A stretch of 64,000 bases of DNA, taken from Cliona cf. orientalis. Lineage: Eukaryota; Porifera; Demospongiae; Clionaida; Clionaidae. The stretch lies in assembly GCA_963930775.1 (NCBI GenBank), contig OZ005689.1, positions 17,569,775 to 17,633,774 on the forward strand. Reading direction: 5' to 3'. A program made the position numbers and the translations under genes. Of the stretch, positions 11,893 to 24,150 are shown one piece after another. Numbering within the stretch: position 1 is the stretch's first letter; the number at the start of each line of letters is the position of its first letter. The notes beneath the pieces are model-generated. The model was not told the origin of the DNA and made no database searches. It saw only the letters and a program-made list of their open reading frames with translations.

Positions 11893-13123
11893 ACACTAAG
11901 TAGAAAAAAAGAAAATATAATAATTCGTGGGGGAACTGGGAGCACCTGGGGAGATACTTTTTACATGGGCACGCAGAATGGGTCGAAACTAGAGATTTGA
12001 CCCTGGGGAATTTTGATTCACGTCTTAGAATTAAAGTTACGGCCCTTTAAAGTTTACCCATATGTTTGTACAGCGAAGCCATGTGTTTGCAATGTTTTGA
12101 GTCCCGGTGTGCGTTATTTAGAAAATCGCTAGTCCAGTACATGCATAGGCTACCATGGAGCTGGTATTGTATCCAGAGACTTGCTGAATAGATGAGGAAG
12201 CAGTCACAGCAGTAACTCTCCCGTTTTTGCTGAGAGGTAGGTGGGGTAATACAGCATGTGTGGATCAGTGTGTCCCGGGGAAAATACATCTAATTGAGCT
12301 CTAGAAACATAACTAACTAAAATTGTTTTATGCTTTTCCCCTAGCCTTGTGTGTGTGCTGTGGTGATCTTGAGTACTAGTACAAAGTAACGTGTTACAGT
12401 GGCCACAGGTACTGAACCTCTTCCCCTAGCCTTGTGTGTGTGCTGTGGTGATCTTGAGTACTAGTAGGAAGTAACGTATTGCAGCAGTCACTGGTACTGA
12501 ACCTCTCAACATTGATCATATACTTCTAGGCTTTATTAGGAGCATAGACGGCCTTGTTTCCGATTGTATGGGTATCCAGCTCAACTATGTGGTGCCGGTT
12601 TCTGGACAATTTTTTTACAGTAATACTCGGGTTGACTATAATAATATTACTATACTGTAGCGTGTGAATATTATATACATGGATGTTTCTAATTATGTGG
12701 AACTTTTTGTGCTTAGTGTGCATGGCAGGTCCTTAGATGATTTCCTTAGATGATTTCCAGCAAGCTCTAACTGCGCCTGCAGCGCAGTTAGAGCGGGTGG
12801 AAATCACCTGAGGTACTTGGTATTGTTACTATGCTAAATCGTACAGGCACTGTACATTGATTAAATTATTGTGGGCTAGGGTAGTTGTTTTGAACATGAC
12901 TTGACTATCTCCAGGATGCTCTACTCTACTGAAGAATGTTTTTAGTGACATTAGATGTTGTTACCATAGTAATATATACCAAATGTACATAAAGTATTGC
13001 AGTGTATGTATCTACATGGTAACGATCAATATAAAGTAAGCCTAAGTGCATATTAGTTTGTGCGAACCTATACAATGCAGGTACGTATACTTATGTGCCA
13101 CAGTTTTTTTTTCTGCTTAGTGT
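11893..13123. mobile_element. TIR element CTTAGTGT, tandem unit 2
   Basis: Head-to-tail copy of the preceding unit with the same terminal motifs, internal direct repeats (about 12338-12505) and hairpin (12764-12794). The spacer to unit 3 is 17 bases and reads like the one between units 1 and 2 (GCACGGTAGCTTGTTAC), so the spacer belongs to the amplified period of about 1.24 kb. Confidence 0.75.
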
Positions 13124-13140
13124 GCACGGTAGCTTGTTAC

Positions 13141-14379
13141 ACACTAAGTAGAAAAAAAAAAAATATGAAAATTCATGGGGGGTTTGGGAGCACTTGGGGA
13201 GATAATTTTTACATGGGCACGCAGAATGGGTCGAAACTAGAGATTTGACCCTGGGGAATTTTGATTCATGTCTTAGAATTAAAGTTACGGCCCTTTAAAG
13301 TTTACCCATATGTTTGTACAGCGAAGCCACGTGTTTGCAATGTTTTGAGTCCCGGTGTGCGTTATTTAGAAAATCGCTAGTCCAGTACATGCATAGGCTA
13401 GGCTACCATGGAGCTGGTATTGTATCCAGAGACTTGCTGAATGGATGAGGAAGCAGTCACAGCAGTAACTCTCCCGTTTTTGCTGAGAGGTAGGTGGGGT
13501 AATACAGCTATAGTTTTACATTTTGTATAGTGTGTGGGAAAATACATCTAATTGAGCTCTAGAAACATATTAAACTAACTAAAATTGTTTTGTGCTTTTC
13601 CCCTAGCCTTGTGTGTGTGCTGTGGTGATCTTGAGTACTAGTACAAAGTAAAGTGTTACAGTGGCCACAGGTACTGAACCTCTTCCCCTAGCCTTGTGTG
13701 TGTGCTGTGGTGATCTTGAGTACTAGTAGGAGCGGTCACTGGTACTGAACCTCTCAACATTGATCATATACTTCTAGGCTTTATTAGGAGCATAGACGGC
13801 CTTGTTTCCGATTGTATGGGTATCCAGCTCAACTATGTGGTGGTTTCTGGACAATTTTTTTACAGTAATACTCGGGTTGACTATAATAATATTACTATAC
13901 TGTAGCGTGTGAATATTATATACATGCATGTTTCTAATTATGTGGAACGTTTTGTGCTTAGTGTGCATGGTAGGTCCTTAGATGATTTCCTTAGATGATT
14001 TCCAGCAAGCTCTAACTGCGCCTGCAGCGCAGTTAGAGCGGGTGGAAATCACCTGAGGTACTTGGTATTGTTACTATGGTATGCCAATGCTAAATCGTAC
14101 AGGCACTGTACATTGATTAAATTATTGTGGGCTAGGGTAGCTGTTTTGAACATGACTTGACTATCTCCGGGATGCTCTACTCTACTGAAGAATGGTTTTA
14201 GTGACATTAGATGTTGTTACCATAGTAATATATACCAAATGTACATAAAGTATTGCAGTGTATGTATCTACATGGTAATGATCAATATAAAGTAAGCCTA
14301 AGTGCATATTAGTTTGTGCGAACCTATACAATGCAGGTACGTATACTTATGTGCCGCAGTTTTTTTTTCTGCTTAGTGT
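13141..14379. mobile_element. TIR element CTTAGTGT, tandem unit 3
   Basis: Third full copy, closest in sequence to unit 2, including the duplicated TTAGATGATTTCC just before the hairpin at 14009-14039. The direct repeats are at about 13597-13752, with the second one shortened. Confidence 0.75.
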
Positions 14380-14390
14380 GCACGGTAGCT

Positions 14391-14754
14391 TGAAAAAAAA
14401 AAGATTTAAATAATTAATTAATGTTTGGGGGGTTTGGGAGCACTTGGGGAGATAATTTTTACATGGGCACGCAGAATGGGTCGAAACTAGCTATTTGACC
14501 CTGGGGAATTTTGATTCACGCCTTAGAATTAAAATTACGGCCCTTTGAAGTTACCCCATATGTTTGTATAGGAAGCCATGCATTTGCAATGTTTTGTACG
14601 TGAAGGGCGGGGCCACGCGCGCACATTAACGTGACGACCATTACCTACTTCGGTCAAAATTGATGTACAGGCTGCCTGCTTGCATTGTATGGCTCTACTA
14701 TGCATCCAGCTCAACTATGTGGTGGTTTTCGGACTTTTTTTTTCTGCTTAGTGT
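14391..14754. mobile_element. TIR element CTTAGTGT, short unit 4
   Basis: Short form of the family. The left terminus is reduced to a poly-A tract, the GGCACGCAGAATGGGTCG block is intact, and it ends CTGCTTAGTGT. It lacks the long interior of units 1-3 and resembles the short copies at 17150-17512 and 62.46-64 kb. Confidence 0.7.
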
Positions 14755-14802
14755 TCTGGTCTCCTTGAAAAAAAAAAAAGCTAATTAGGCCTAATTAAGC
14801 AT

Positions 14803-15081
14803 GTGGGCGTGTTCCTGGCACTGTGTGGAGTGTGTGCGTGTGCATTAATGCAGGTTTTATTGCTTCCGATTGGGCGTGGCTTCACGGGCCAGTGCTTGGA
14901 TATCAGCGCCTTGGACTTGGCCTCGGTGATAGGTGGGCGTGTTCCGGAAGCGGTGGTAACCTTTGAACCCCGCGAGGAGGCTTTGGGGGCGTGGCAGGAG
15001 GTCAAAGGTGAGGCCGTATCAGTTAATGAGGCACTGTACGCCGGTGTGATCGAGGGGACCGTACGGCTGGACGGAAGCTGA
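14803..15081 (+). other. GC-rich open stretch, possible exon
   Basis: An unusually GC-rich island of about 550 bp in AT-rich DNA, open over 92 codons on the plus strand and over about 200 codons on the minus strand (14781-15404). The plus frame has residues such as GEAVSVNEALYAGVIEG, which faintly recall a plakin-type repeat (S-x-x-E-A-L-x-x-G-x-I). The region is also rich in GGGCGTGG words that occur in plainly non-coding parts of the window, and no clear splice sites bound it. The minus frame starts inside a dispersed repeat. I do not claim a gene. Confidence 0.2.
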
Positions 15082-15354
15082 CGAGGGTTTGAAGCAGATG
15101 TGGTTGCGGTGGCGTGTTGTTGCCCCGCCCACACAAGAAATGAGGTGAGCTCTTGCGTGGGCGGTGTGGCAGAACGGCCTTGAAGTGTTTGTGTGTGTTT
15201 TGGCCTTGAGGAAGCTGTGTGTTTTAATTGGGATTGATTGTGGGCTTCCGGTGGACATCCGGTGGCCAGTCGGCACTTGATTGAGAATGGTGGTCCTTGA
15301 GGCATAGGGTGGTGCTGTTTTGGGCGTGGCCTGGCCCCTCCCTTCCGGCTCGGC

Positions 15355-15510
15355 TTCCGGTCCATTGAGGATATTAAATGAACACTTCCGGCTCTAGCAG
15401 CCACACCCCTGAGACCTGGGCAATTAAAACGGCGTGGTTACACAGCATGCACCGCACTTATGACTTTGATGTGGTTTAGGTGTCATATTCCCCACCTCAC
15501 GCCCACGCAA
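15355..15510. repeat. Dispersed repeat, inverse copy of 48230-48525
   Basis: Reverse complement of the block just upstream of the peptidase exons. It lacks the 142 bp MITE present there and so provides the empty site (GGGGAATATGACACC when read on the minus strand). Confidence 0.75.
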
Positions 15511-16059
15511 TTTAATGATACCTTAATTTTATTGTAATACAACAAGTATATACATGTAAAAATGGAAGCAAAGGTAGGGGTTGCAGTAACAAAAAGCACT
15601 AAAATAATAGTGGTTGGTAGTGATGGAAAATATACTAGGAGACATCCAGTACTATATGTACATCATCATCTTAAGTAGTCTATTGCTCTATATGTGTACA
15701 TGTATATTATTATTATGCAAACGCTTAACGAATGATGAAATTATTAAATGGCTAGGTTTTTGCACAATTGCTTCTGAAACTGAACCAAATGGTATGAAAT
15801 GTAGCTCAAGATGTTAATGTAGCGCGGATTGAATTACACTGTTGAGAAAAGAAAGAAGAACGTGAAAATACAATTTTTAATACCACCCTCAGGTTCTGTA
15901 TATACGTATAAATTTAATGACCCTTTTGGTCAGGATTGCATGTAGGTGTAAAATAGCTTGTACAACATGATGGTCAACGTTCTCGAAATAGTTTCGTTTA
16001 TGTAATGTATTAAGTATACATGTACATGTATGTAATATCCAGGCCATCCCTACTTTAAC
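15511..16059. other. No gene seen
   Basis: AT-rich non-coding sequence. Around 15990-16060 it resembles 17700-17750 and 33480-33540 (GGCCATCCCTACTT motif), a remnant of a dispersed repeat. I see nothing else. Confidence 0.5.
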
Positions 16060-16427
16060 AAGTACATGTATAAAAACAGTTGAATAAAATTGAAGGATGA
16101 AGTAGGGATGGCAATGCCAAAAAGACTGTAATACAAACAAGATTTTTAGGGATAAGAGATAATCATGACCACTATACATCCCTATGCTTGCTTTTCTACT
16201 GACCTATTGATGTCGACTAATCCAAGGCATGCTATACTTGGAGTGTTCTTGACTTACATGTGGGAGAAATTTACCTGTCAGTCATTTTAATGATCCCCAT
16301 GCTACTCAAAAAAGCAAGCGTAGGGATGTATAGTGGTCATGATTATCTCTTATCCCTAAAAATCTTTGGCATTGCCATCCCTACTTCATCCTTCAAATTT
16401 TATTCAATTACTTGTTTCTGTCCCTTT
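16060..16427. mobile_element. MITE with long inverted arms (GTAGGGATGGCAATGCC)
   Basis: Arms of over 100 bases start near ACAAGTA, run through GTTGAATAAAATTGAAGG and GTAGGGATGGCAATGCC, and return in reverse at 16310-16427. A second copy is at 43313-43700. A transcript across it would fold into a long, nearly perfect hairpin. No coding frame is supported. Confidence 0.75.
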
Positions 16428-16479
16428 TTTATTGCATGAGTGCAACTATATACATATACAGTAAGTATAGATAGGCGGT

Positions 16480-16830
16480 GCCGAAGTTTGCGTAGCCACA
16501 CCTCGTTAACTCGCCTAGCCGATAAAGCTGTTCCAGGCGACCAAGTAGCGATGAGACTCTATTACTAGTTTAATTATAGTATAGCTATTATTGACTATCT
16601 TTGTCACTACTAAGCTGGCTGTTATACCGACTGCCGAGGGCAGTGCCGCGCCTGTACGTTGAGGCCGCGAGTCTGCCTATCCCAGCGCAGTACTAGCGCT
16701 GCACGTGCTAGCCTCTAGATAGCTAGCTAGGTTCGCTTTATCGCGCTCGCGCTCGCACTGGACTAGCTCGCGTGGGAGAGCCTGGGGCTTAGGCCTTAGC
16801 TATGGCTAGGCTAAGGTAGCTTTGTTCGAG
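16480..16830. repeat. Dispersed repeat, inverse copy of 38400-38790
   Basis: Matches the reverse complement of 38400-38790 through several blocks, including the GTTAACTCG and GAGTCTCAT regions. It is rich in CpG-containing GCGCTCGCGCTCG words. Its ends are not defined and no gene is recognised. Confidence 0.6.
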
Positions 16831-17039
16831 GCGCGGCGCTAGCTGGCTGGGTGTCGAGTCATGCACACATGCCTATACGTACGTATACGCGACTTGTACC
16901 GCTGCAGCCAGGAGTGCAGCCCAATCAGGTCGCTCCACGTCACCACTAATATTGTGTGGCTAGCTGCACTCATGGCTGCAGTGGTACAAATCGCATATAG
17001 GCATGACCCAGATCCTTCCTCCCTCTTGCTAAGGGGCTG

Positions 17040-17770
17040 GCCCGCCAGACTATAGCGAGTCATGGACCTACATGCTACAAAATGGAGTGGATTTGTACTC
17101 AAACTAAGATGAGCGATCAAGGCAGTGTTGAGTTAGCCCTAATAATGTTACACGCTAAGTAGAAAAAAAAAAAAATTTTAATTATTGGGACTCTGGGGAG
17201 CGGTTGGGACCGTAAGTTTTATATGGGCACGCAGAATGGCTCAAATTACGAACTTTGATCGAGAGACTTTTTTGATTCACGCCCTAGAATTAAAGTTATG
17301 GCTCTTTGAAGTTTGTATAGGAAGCCATTCACTTGCAATGTTTGCCAAAAAAATTTTACAGGCACGCGGAATAAATTTTACGGGCGCGCGGGGTACGTTG
17401 ACAACCCTTTACCAAACATTGTATTTATTGCTGTTTGGGTGCCTGCTTGCATTGTATGCATCCAGCTCGACTGTGTGATAGTTTTCGGACCATTTTCTTT
17501 TCTGCTTAGTGTGTGGTCCCCTTGTAATGAAAAAGAAAGAAAGAGAGAATGACAAATGGATATTTTTTTTGAACATCTGGTTCTGGCATGTACAATTGTT
17601 TTGATGAATGATCTTGGTCTCAATAGATCTAGATAGATAATTTGCTGGAGATTCAGATTTTGACACTTAGAAATTTCATAAAGTTACCTGTTTTGGGTAT
17701 TTGTAATGTATTAGGTATATGGAGTGTCCGGGCCATCCCTACTTATAGAGTCTACCAACGCTATGATATC
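17040..17770. repeat. Dispersed repeat, inverse copy of 33440-33800
   Basis: Reverse complement of 33440-33800, from CTACAAAATGGAGTGGATTT to the GGCCATCCCTACTTATAGAG end. The copy here is interrupted by the MITE at 17150-17512; the other copy is uninterrupted and shows the target GTTAGCCCTGGTAATGAG on the minus strand. Confidence 0.75.
17150..17512. mobile_element. TIR element CTTAGTGT, solitary short copy
   Basis: Starts ACACGCTAAGTAGAAA, contains GGGCACGCAGAATGG, and ends TCTGCTTAGTGT. It lies in a dispersed repeat whose sister at 33.7 kb lacks it, which proves mobility. Flanks CCTAATAATG and CCTTGTAATG look like a diverged 9-10 bp target duplication. Confidence 0.75.
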
Positions 17771-19227
17771 TATAACATTTCTATCACTCTTAATTATTTG
17801 TGTACATTTGATCTCTAGCTTGCTATTATGCTATTTTTTCAAAATACCTGGCAAGCAAGCATCGTGAAGTCTTTCTTTCCAGGATATGATTTGAGAGATA
17901 CATGTAAAGGGTGTGGCCACTAAGCATTTATTAAGGTATCAGCAACTTCAATTGAGTAATAACGGAATATAATATTACGCACCTCAATCAAAGACAAACT
18001 CGAGTGCTATAATGCAATCATTGGTTGAATCAATAAAAGCCCCCTCGATTAGTAGCCGCACTCCAGCAGGGCTGAAATTAATGGTAGCTGTAGCTAGTAC
18101 CGTAGTACAGACATTTCTGTGTGACAACCATTACAGACAGTTGAATGCTACGTGGGCGCGCAACCTCTGTACTTTCTCTGGCTGTTTGGTGGGCAAAACT
18201 TGAGAAAATTGACGAATTAATTAAGGCATAATAATATGACACGTTCGTTAGTTATGGCTACTGCATGTTTTTACTTGGCTTACAGTCTGTAATATCTACA
18301 TTTTACAGTCAGGGGGGCTTATACGTGAGACAAAACACCTATGCAGGAACTTGAGCCTTGAGCTACTAATGCAGGGGGAGCGGCCGGGTTATGCGCGAGG
18401 GGAAGATGTAATCGCAGTATTACATGTATGATATTGATATTATAAGCATATTTGAACCGCAACAGTGCAGCGCACGTGGATACCAAATACATGGAGTATG
18501 ATGATGTACATGTACATGTATAATGTATATATCTGGGCTATCTCAATACGGAGTCTACCGACTGAAACTGTGCATGTACAAGTATGAATATTACTGCTAC
18601 CAATACTACCAATTCAAGAAAAAGCCCGTCACAACTGCTAGCAAAATACAAAATTAGTAGTTAAGGGCTTATAACCTACGTATACAAGCGCTTGATAGTT
18701 TATATGTGATGAGGATGTTCGATGTTAAATCCATATGAAAGTGTATTCTTCTTTGACCCTGTGACAGAATTAATGTAATATACCAATAATCATCAAGAGT
18801 TTAAGTCGGAGCTCATCCTCTACCCAGATGGCTTGTGACCTCTAGATGTGCTCATAAATGTACCATACACTCGCAAATGAGGGCCACTACCCACCCCCCC
18901 TCCCGGTTCAATTTCCTGCTAAGGTCTAATGTTTACTCGAATATGTGCCCATGTGTAGCTGCCCTTGAAACGCAGCTGGTTTATGAGATACATGTAGGTA
19001 CTAAACCTGCCAAACAACTGTAAAACTACATGTACATTGTGTGTAAGCCTAGCTTTATGCCATGTTTCGTGGGTAACTTACCTGGGCACTCTTTCGCGTT
19101 TAATAGTGATACCTCAAATAATATTGGCCCATCCCCAATCTTGGCCCAATATAATGTAAGGTGCACCGCCCATGGGCCCTCTTTCGGTACATGTACAGTA
19201 GTTACATGTAGCTATTTATACATGTAC
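17771..19227. other. No gene seen; possible unassigned receptor tail region
   Basis: AT-rich, with TACATGTA clusters. The 18300-18360 stretch (TATGCAGGAACTT and neighbours) matches 31150-31240, a dispersed repeat. Exons for the cytoplasmic tail of the minus-strand receptor would be expected at lower coordinates than 19228, but none is convincing here. Confidence 0.4.
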
Positions 19228-19359
19228 CTCTTTTCTTGTATAGGAAATATCCCAATATTCCGAAAACAACTGATCCTATGATAGCCAAGAAAGAAATGAG
19301 AGCCAGCACACCACCAGCAACTGCACCAGCACTAGGACTGCTGGAAACAGCAGGAAGCT
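19228..19359 (-). CDS. Receptor gene, transmembrane exon
   Basis: On the minus strand the exon follows an acceptor CATGGCAG and ends before donor GTACATG; both junctions are phase 1. It encodes a short S/P-rich stalk (ELPAVSSSPSAG), a hydrophobic helix of about 24 residues with several small-residue spacings (GGVLALISFLAIIGSVVF, then GILGYFLY) and the basic stop-transfer KKR, so the protein is single-pass type I. The previous exon (26920-27183) ends with one base of a codon, and joining gives Glu at the boundary without a frame break. The cytoplasmic exons beyond KKRG were not found in the window, so whether the tail carries a kinase, ITAM-like or other signal is unknown. Confidence 0.75.
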
Positions 19360-19376
19360 CTGCCATGTTAGACAGA

Positions 19377-20888
19377 AGAGAGAGTGTGTGTACATATAAT
19401 ATGTACATTGTATGTGTGTATTAGTATTTCTGTCTACAACACCCGTAATCCTATTGGTTTCTCAGGGGTCTCATAAACTTAAAGATCTACATGTACATGT
19501 ACATGTAGGTGTAGGTGTAGGAAACATGGGGGCTGGTGCCCCATATGTTTTCTGATAGTTACATAGCTATAGGCTTAATTTTCTACACACTGATCATACT
19601 GCCCTTGCCTATAGATCTTTAGAGACCCCCTTTACTACGTCTCTGATCTATAAATCAGGGACTATTAAAATAGGCGGTTTAGCTACATGTACATGTATGA
19701 GCCTGCCCCCCTACTTCGTTATAGCAGGCCAGGCAGGCAATAGACAGATACAGTGGCAAAGTGAACTTATGAAGACATGGAATAAAAAAAATGTAAGCTG
19801 GAACTAAAGCATGTATTGATATCATAATTAACTTCACATGCATGTGGAATAAAATTAAATTCCGAGAATGTTATTATTTACTCTAAGACCCCAACATTCT
19901 GTTGAGCGTATTTTTGATTGTTATGATGAAGATGGCTTCCTGGTGTGTGTATTGGAAGGATTAGACTAAACTAACACCCAACCAATCCACGTACTGGCTG
20001 GGTGATCCTTTGATCAAATCTATTCAGCCAATGCAGATGAATTGAAATCTGCCAATCTGATTGCCCTCTTGTGTTCTTCTAACTGTTGATAAAGTCTACG
20101 CGAGAAGTTTGGCCAATACAAGATACTGCATGAGAATGGGAACCTCATACTCAATACTAGACTTCTGCAGATCAGGAATGGGGTCCGTTGGTCTCGATAA
20201 GAGATTAATCCTCAGTGCATGGAATGGCTTGAATACATGCATCCTAACTTTCAGGAGGCAGTGGCTCAGACGTACACACCCAACACTGTTGTGGTCTTCC
20301 ATTGTGGCGGCTGTACTGAACAGGTAAATGTGACAGAAGGAGGAGTGTTTATAAATCAATTTTTTCAGGTAGCCAATGAAAGAGAAACATGTTCTTCCTC
20401 GGTAGCTACATGTATGGCATCATTTGAGTGGAAGAGGCTTATTATATGAAACTACTTATCCATATAGACTCTAGTGCTGATTGCTCTATGTAACAAAATC
20501 TTAAAGTTATGGTTTAACTAACATCCTACTGGGAGATATCGCTTTGATGCTTGTATGATTCTGACACATTCATTGACTTCAATATTAATTGTGCTGTTTC
20601 AATAGGGCTTAGTGAATTGAAGTACGTATACATTGTATCTGTTTACTTTTGTGTAAAGAATTGAACCAAAATCATGTACGTACAATGTAAACATATTCTT
20701 TCTTTCATTGTTGTAGGGGACATGCAAAGACTTTTTTACCTAGCTAGGGAGCAGGTAAAAATGGAGAGAAACGTGGATAGAATTAACGGTCAAACGGCAC
20801 CCAGCCCACTTGAGCGTACTAAGGCAGTTCTAACTCCACCCGAGGCGTCGATGATCTATCTCGTGCTATCAAATTAAGCCGTCTGAAA
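19377..20888. other. Intron of the receptor gene; no gene recognised
   Basis: It contains TACATGTA runs near 19490, a degraded relative of the 8633 MITE at about 19520-19640 (GGGGCTGGTGCCCC core), and overlapping open frames at 20061-20449 on both strands that I do not recognise and that show no conserved motif or clean splice sites. Confidence 0.5.
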
Positions 20889-21976
20889 ACAGTGTCAAAA
20901 TTTAATGTAAGTCACTGTTTTTAGAGGAGTGTGACTTCACCGAGGAGGGGGGTGGTTTCAACTGCAGGGGGATGCTTTTCTGTTGGAGGATACCACTTTA
21001 TGTGGAGGAGGGGGGCATTTTAATCTCGAGGAGATCTAGCTCATCTGGAGTAGGGGGTCATACTTCGATGGAGGAGGAGCTAGGTACTGATAGATGTCGT
21101 TCGTGTATAATATTATATTATTATCATTGTGGATGTGGCATTTTTCGCGCATGTGAGTCAAAAATCTTCGCACCACGTGCCATGGCCTGTTTGCTTGAAT
21201 TTGGATGTGGCTATGGACTGGGAAGTTAGTGGTGCGATTTTAGACTAGTGTAGATGTGGTACTGCATGGTGTCTCTTGTACAAAGGTGTATATTCATTTG
21301 ATGAAGCACAGATATTCATTTGGTAATTTGTTCCTACGGACGTTTTGACTTGTAGCACATACAATTATTAAATATTGAATCTTCGTATAACAGGAGACAC
21401 CACCAGCACAATGTCATGCATTTACAGTTGTCCAAAACAACTCATTTTCAAGCAACTTGCTTCCCAGCACACGTTCCATACCATCATGGTACCAGCACAT
21501 AGCATGAATATATTTTTTTTGGACAAAAATAATGTTAATGGATTTGCGCATGTGCAAAAATGTGCCACACCCACAATATTCCGTTCAGTACGTACATGTA
21601 GTGGACCCCTCAAGATGAAATGCATCCTTGTACAATCAGAGTATCACCCCCTATTTCAGATGAATTAGAGCCCTCCTCAAGATCAAAATACACCTCTCCT
21701 TGATCCTCCAGCAATAGTATATGTGACCCCCCAACTCCAGATGATGTCGACCCCCTCCTCGAGATCAAAATGCACCCCTCCCCCAGCAAAGTATGACCCC
21801 CTACTTCCGGATATGCTAGACCCCTCCTTGAGATCAAAATGCCCCCCTTCTCCTCAAAAAGGTATCCTCCAACACAAAAGTACATGTACCCCCTGCAGTC
21901 GAAACCATCCCCCTCTTCAATGAAGTCACCCTCCTCCAAAATAGTGACTATACATGTATTTTTGACACTATCCACC
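20889..21976. mobile_element. Foldback element with G-rich repetitive arms
   Basis: The left end (AGTGTCAAAATTTAATG, then GTCACTGTTTTTAGAGGAG) reappears inverted at the right end (AGTGACTATACATGTA followed by TTTTTGACACT). The arms consist of irregular modules containing GAGGAGGGGGGCATTTTAATC-like sequence, read outwards from both ends; the middle (about 21130-21480) is single copy. The 121-residue minus frame across the right arm (repeats such as LISRRG, SGVGG) is a by-product of the modules. A 16-base C tract follows at about 21976. Confidence 0.65.
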
Positions 21977-22215
21977 CCCCCCCCCCCCCATATGAAAACA
22001 TTCTTTTAATTGTCCAAGGTTTGATGTAATCAGACAGCATATTTGAGTGGCTCTGGCTACAAAGGTAAAGAAAGTACAAACCCAACTCTGATGTATGTTC
22101 ATACTTGGCCTAGGCCCTACCTGGTTGAGGCCCTCTTCTATGTCTGTTATAATGTCAGACTATTCCTATCCATCGCTTACTCTACCGGTGATTTGATTAA
22201 GAAGCAGTGCTTGAA

Positions 22216-24150
22216 GTAATGTCTTCAAGGAACAGTTGAATGTGTTTCTTCTGAGGTTGGTGGTATGGTTGAAGCTGCTGGTCCTGGTCAGCTGCCGTGT
22301 AGTGAAAAGCAAGTCACAAATATAAGACGAACGGAGAAACTGAAACGCGGATACAGTAGTGATGTTGCAGATGATCTATTTGTAATTATGCAAAGAGCCA
22401 TACGGAAGATTCTTCTTCACAGTTCATCCGTGGTGTAAGAATAGCTCCAGATCCTGCCATAGTACTGATGTACATCTTCCAGCACAAATACATGGTCCGC
22501 TTTTACACTTCATTTACTGGAGAGTTTTGCATTTTGACGATAGATCCAACATTCTCGCTTGGAGAATTCGATATGATGTTACCCCAATCACTTATCGTCA
22601 CCTTCTATTGGAGTCGAAGAGAAGTAATTCCCATCCAATATTTTTGGGTCCAGTGCTTGTGCATTATCGTAAAACGTTCGCTGCATGTTTATTCTTTGCA
22701 TCAACTCTGGTGGGACTGCTATGGCAACTGCAAAGTGTAAGAGCTTTCGGCACTGACGGAGAACAAGCGCTTGCTGATGCTTTTGGACACGAATTTGCTT
22801 TTTCACAGTGATTAATCTGCTTCATTCATATGAGAAGAAACGTAAAAGAGAAGTGCAGTGAACTCAATTTCCCACCTAACATATCACAGAAAATCATGGA
22901 TGATATATTTGGTGCTAAACTAGGAAGTGTACTTGTTGAGGGCCTCGTTGATGCTTGTGACGACACTGATTTCCAGAACTAGCTTGATGATGATGTGGTG
23001 TTATCATGCGATATATGTCGGTACCAAGCTCATGCAATCTTCAGGCATTTATTGACTGGTTCCTTGCTAAAAAATCCCATGTAATACATGATAACATGCT
23101 GAGACCAATCCGAAAAGAGTGTGGATTGGGTTGTCCGCCAGAACCATTCACCACAAATGCCAGTGAAAGCATCAACGCCATGCTCAAGCATAAGTCAACT
23201 AAAAATGAAGTGAGTTACTGACATTTGTTGACAAAAAAAAAGAGCTGATTAAAGAGCAGCAAAAAAATGTAGAATGGACAGTGATTGGTATGGGGAAATA
23301 CAAGCTAAAGTGTCAGTATCTGTCTCTTGAAGTACCAGAGAGCAAGTTGTTTGTGACGACTTCACAACAGAGGAACATGCACTCACCTGTCCAAGTTGCA
23401 ATCTGCAGCACTAGTTACGACTAGAGAAGGAAATGAACTTGATCCTATTATCTTAATGCCTCCACACCCTGACGAAATGTCTAGTTCACACACTGATGAG
23501 CATCTAGATTCAGCCATACCGATATCTTCGCTGCCTTTTTAGTTGATGTCCACACTGCTGCCGTAAAGCTTAATACTCTCTTGACATGTTTGGAGGGGAT
23601 ATGGGAGAAAGCTAAGCAATTGACCAATTATTACCACTGAAGGAGCTATTGCCCCAGCACCATGACAGGATCCACAAGTGAGAATGGTGTGCACCACACA
23701 TGGTTACCCCGAAGAAAGGTGGAGGATTCAGCTATGATTCAAGCTGCCCTAACTGGAAAGCCTTGGGAGTGTGTTCCCATTTTGTAGCTGTGGTGGAAAT
23801 CAACGGATGACTTGTACAGTTTCTATCTTTCCACAAAAGAAAGCTCCGAATGCTACTAAACTCTTGACCACGAACATAAAGCTAAGTATTTGAAATCTCT
23901 GCAACCACCAGCAGACTTATGTATCAAGCACCAAGACTGGCGTGAATTTGTTGCTCCAAACACTGGCACTCCCCAGTCCAAGTTTGGTACTGTGTACCAT
24001 CGTTGCAAACCTGAATGTGTGGATGCGCTGCACTTCCTTCGTTCTAAGTGAGCTACAAGTATCTTCTGAAATAGTGGAGAAACTGTCTGTAGCTATTGGT
24101 GATCGCTTGAACTTGAACCAGACATACTATTCTTATTTATCACTTACATA
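22216..24150 (+). pseudogene. Decayed MULE-type transposase
   Basis: Pieces in different plus frames line up with a Mutator-like transposase: TIDPTFSLGEFD (about 22540) then a PITYRHLLLES segment, GPVLVHYRKTF, RAFGTDGEQALADAFGHEF (to 22800), a basic segment at 22830, CPPEPFTTNASESINAMLK (about 23140-23190), and near 23740 a SWIM-like zinc-finger remnant with CPNWK and CSHF. Frameshifts and stops break it several times, so it cannot be functional. It lies in an intron of the minus-strand receptor. The residues are read from the sequence; the family call rests on the DPTF/GTDGE/NASES/SWIM order as I know it. Confidence 0.7.

Noticed and set aside
10662-14754. CRISPR-like array (regular repeats and spacers)
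   Set aside because: The period is 1.24 kb with inverted termini, inside a eukaryotic genome; this is a transposon array and not a CRISPR locus.
20061-20449. Overlapping open frames on both strands as a gene
   Set aside because: Neither strand shows recognisable motifs or splice-bounded structure, and the block lies in the receptor intron.
21610-21975. 121-codon minus frame with GG-x-LISRRG repeats
   Set aside because: It follows the repeated arm modules of the foldback element at 20889-21976; no independent protein signal.
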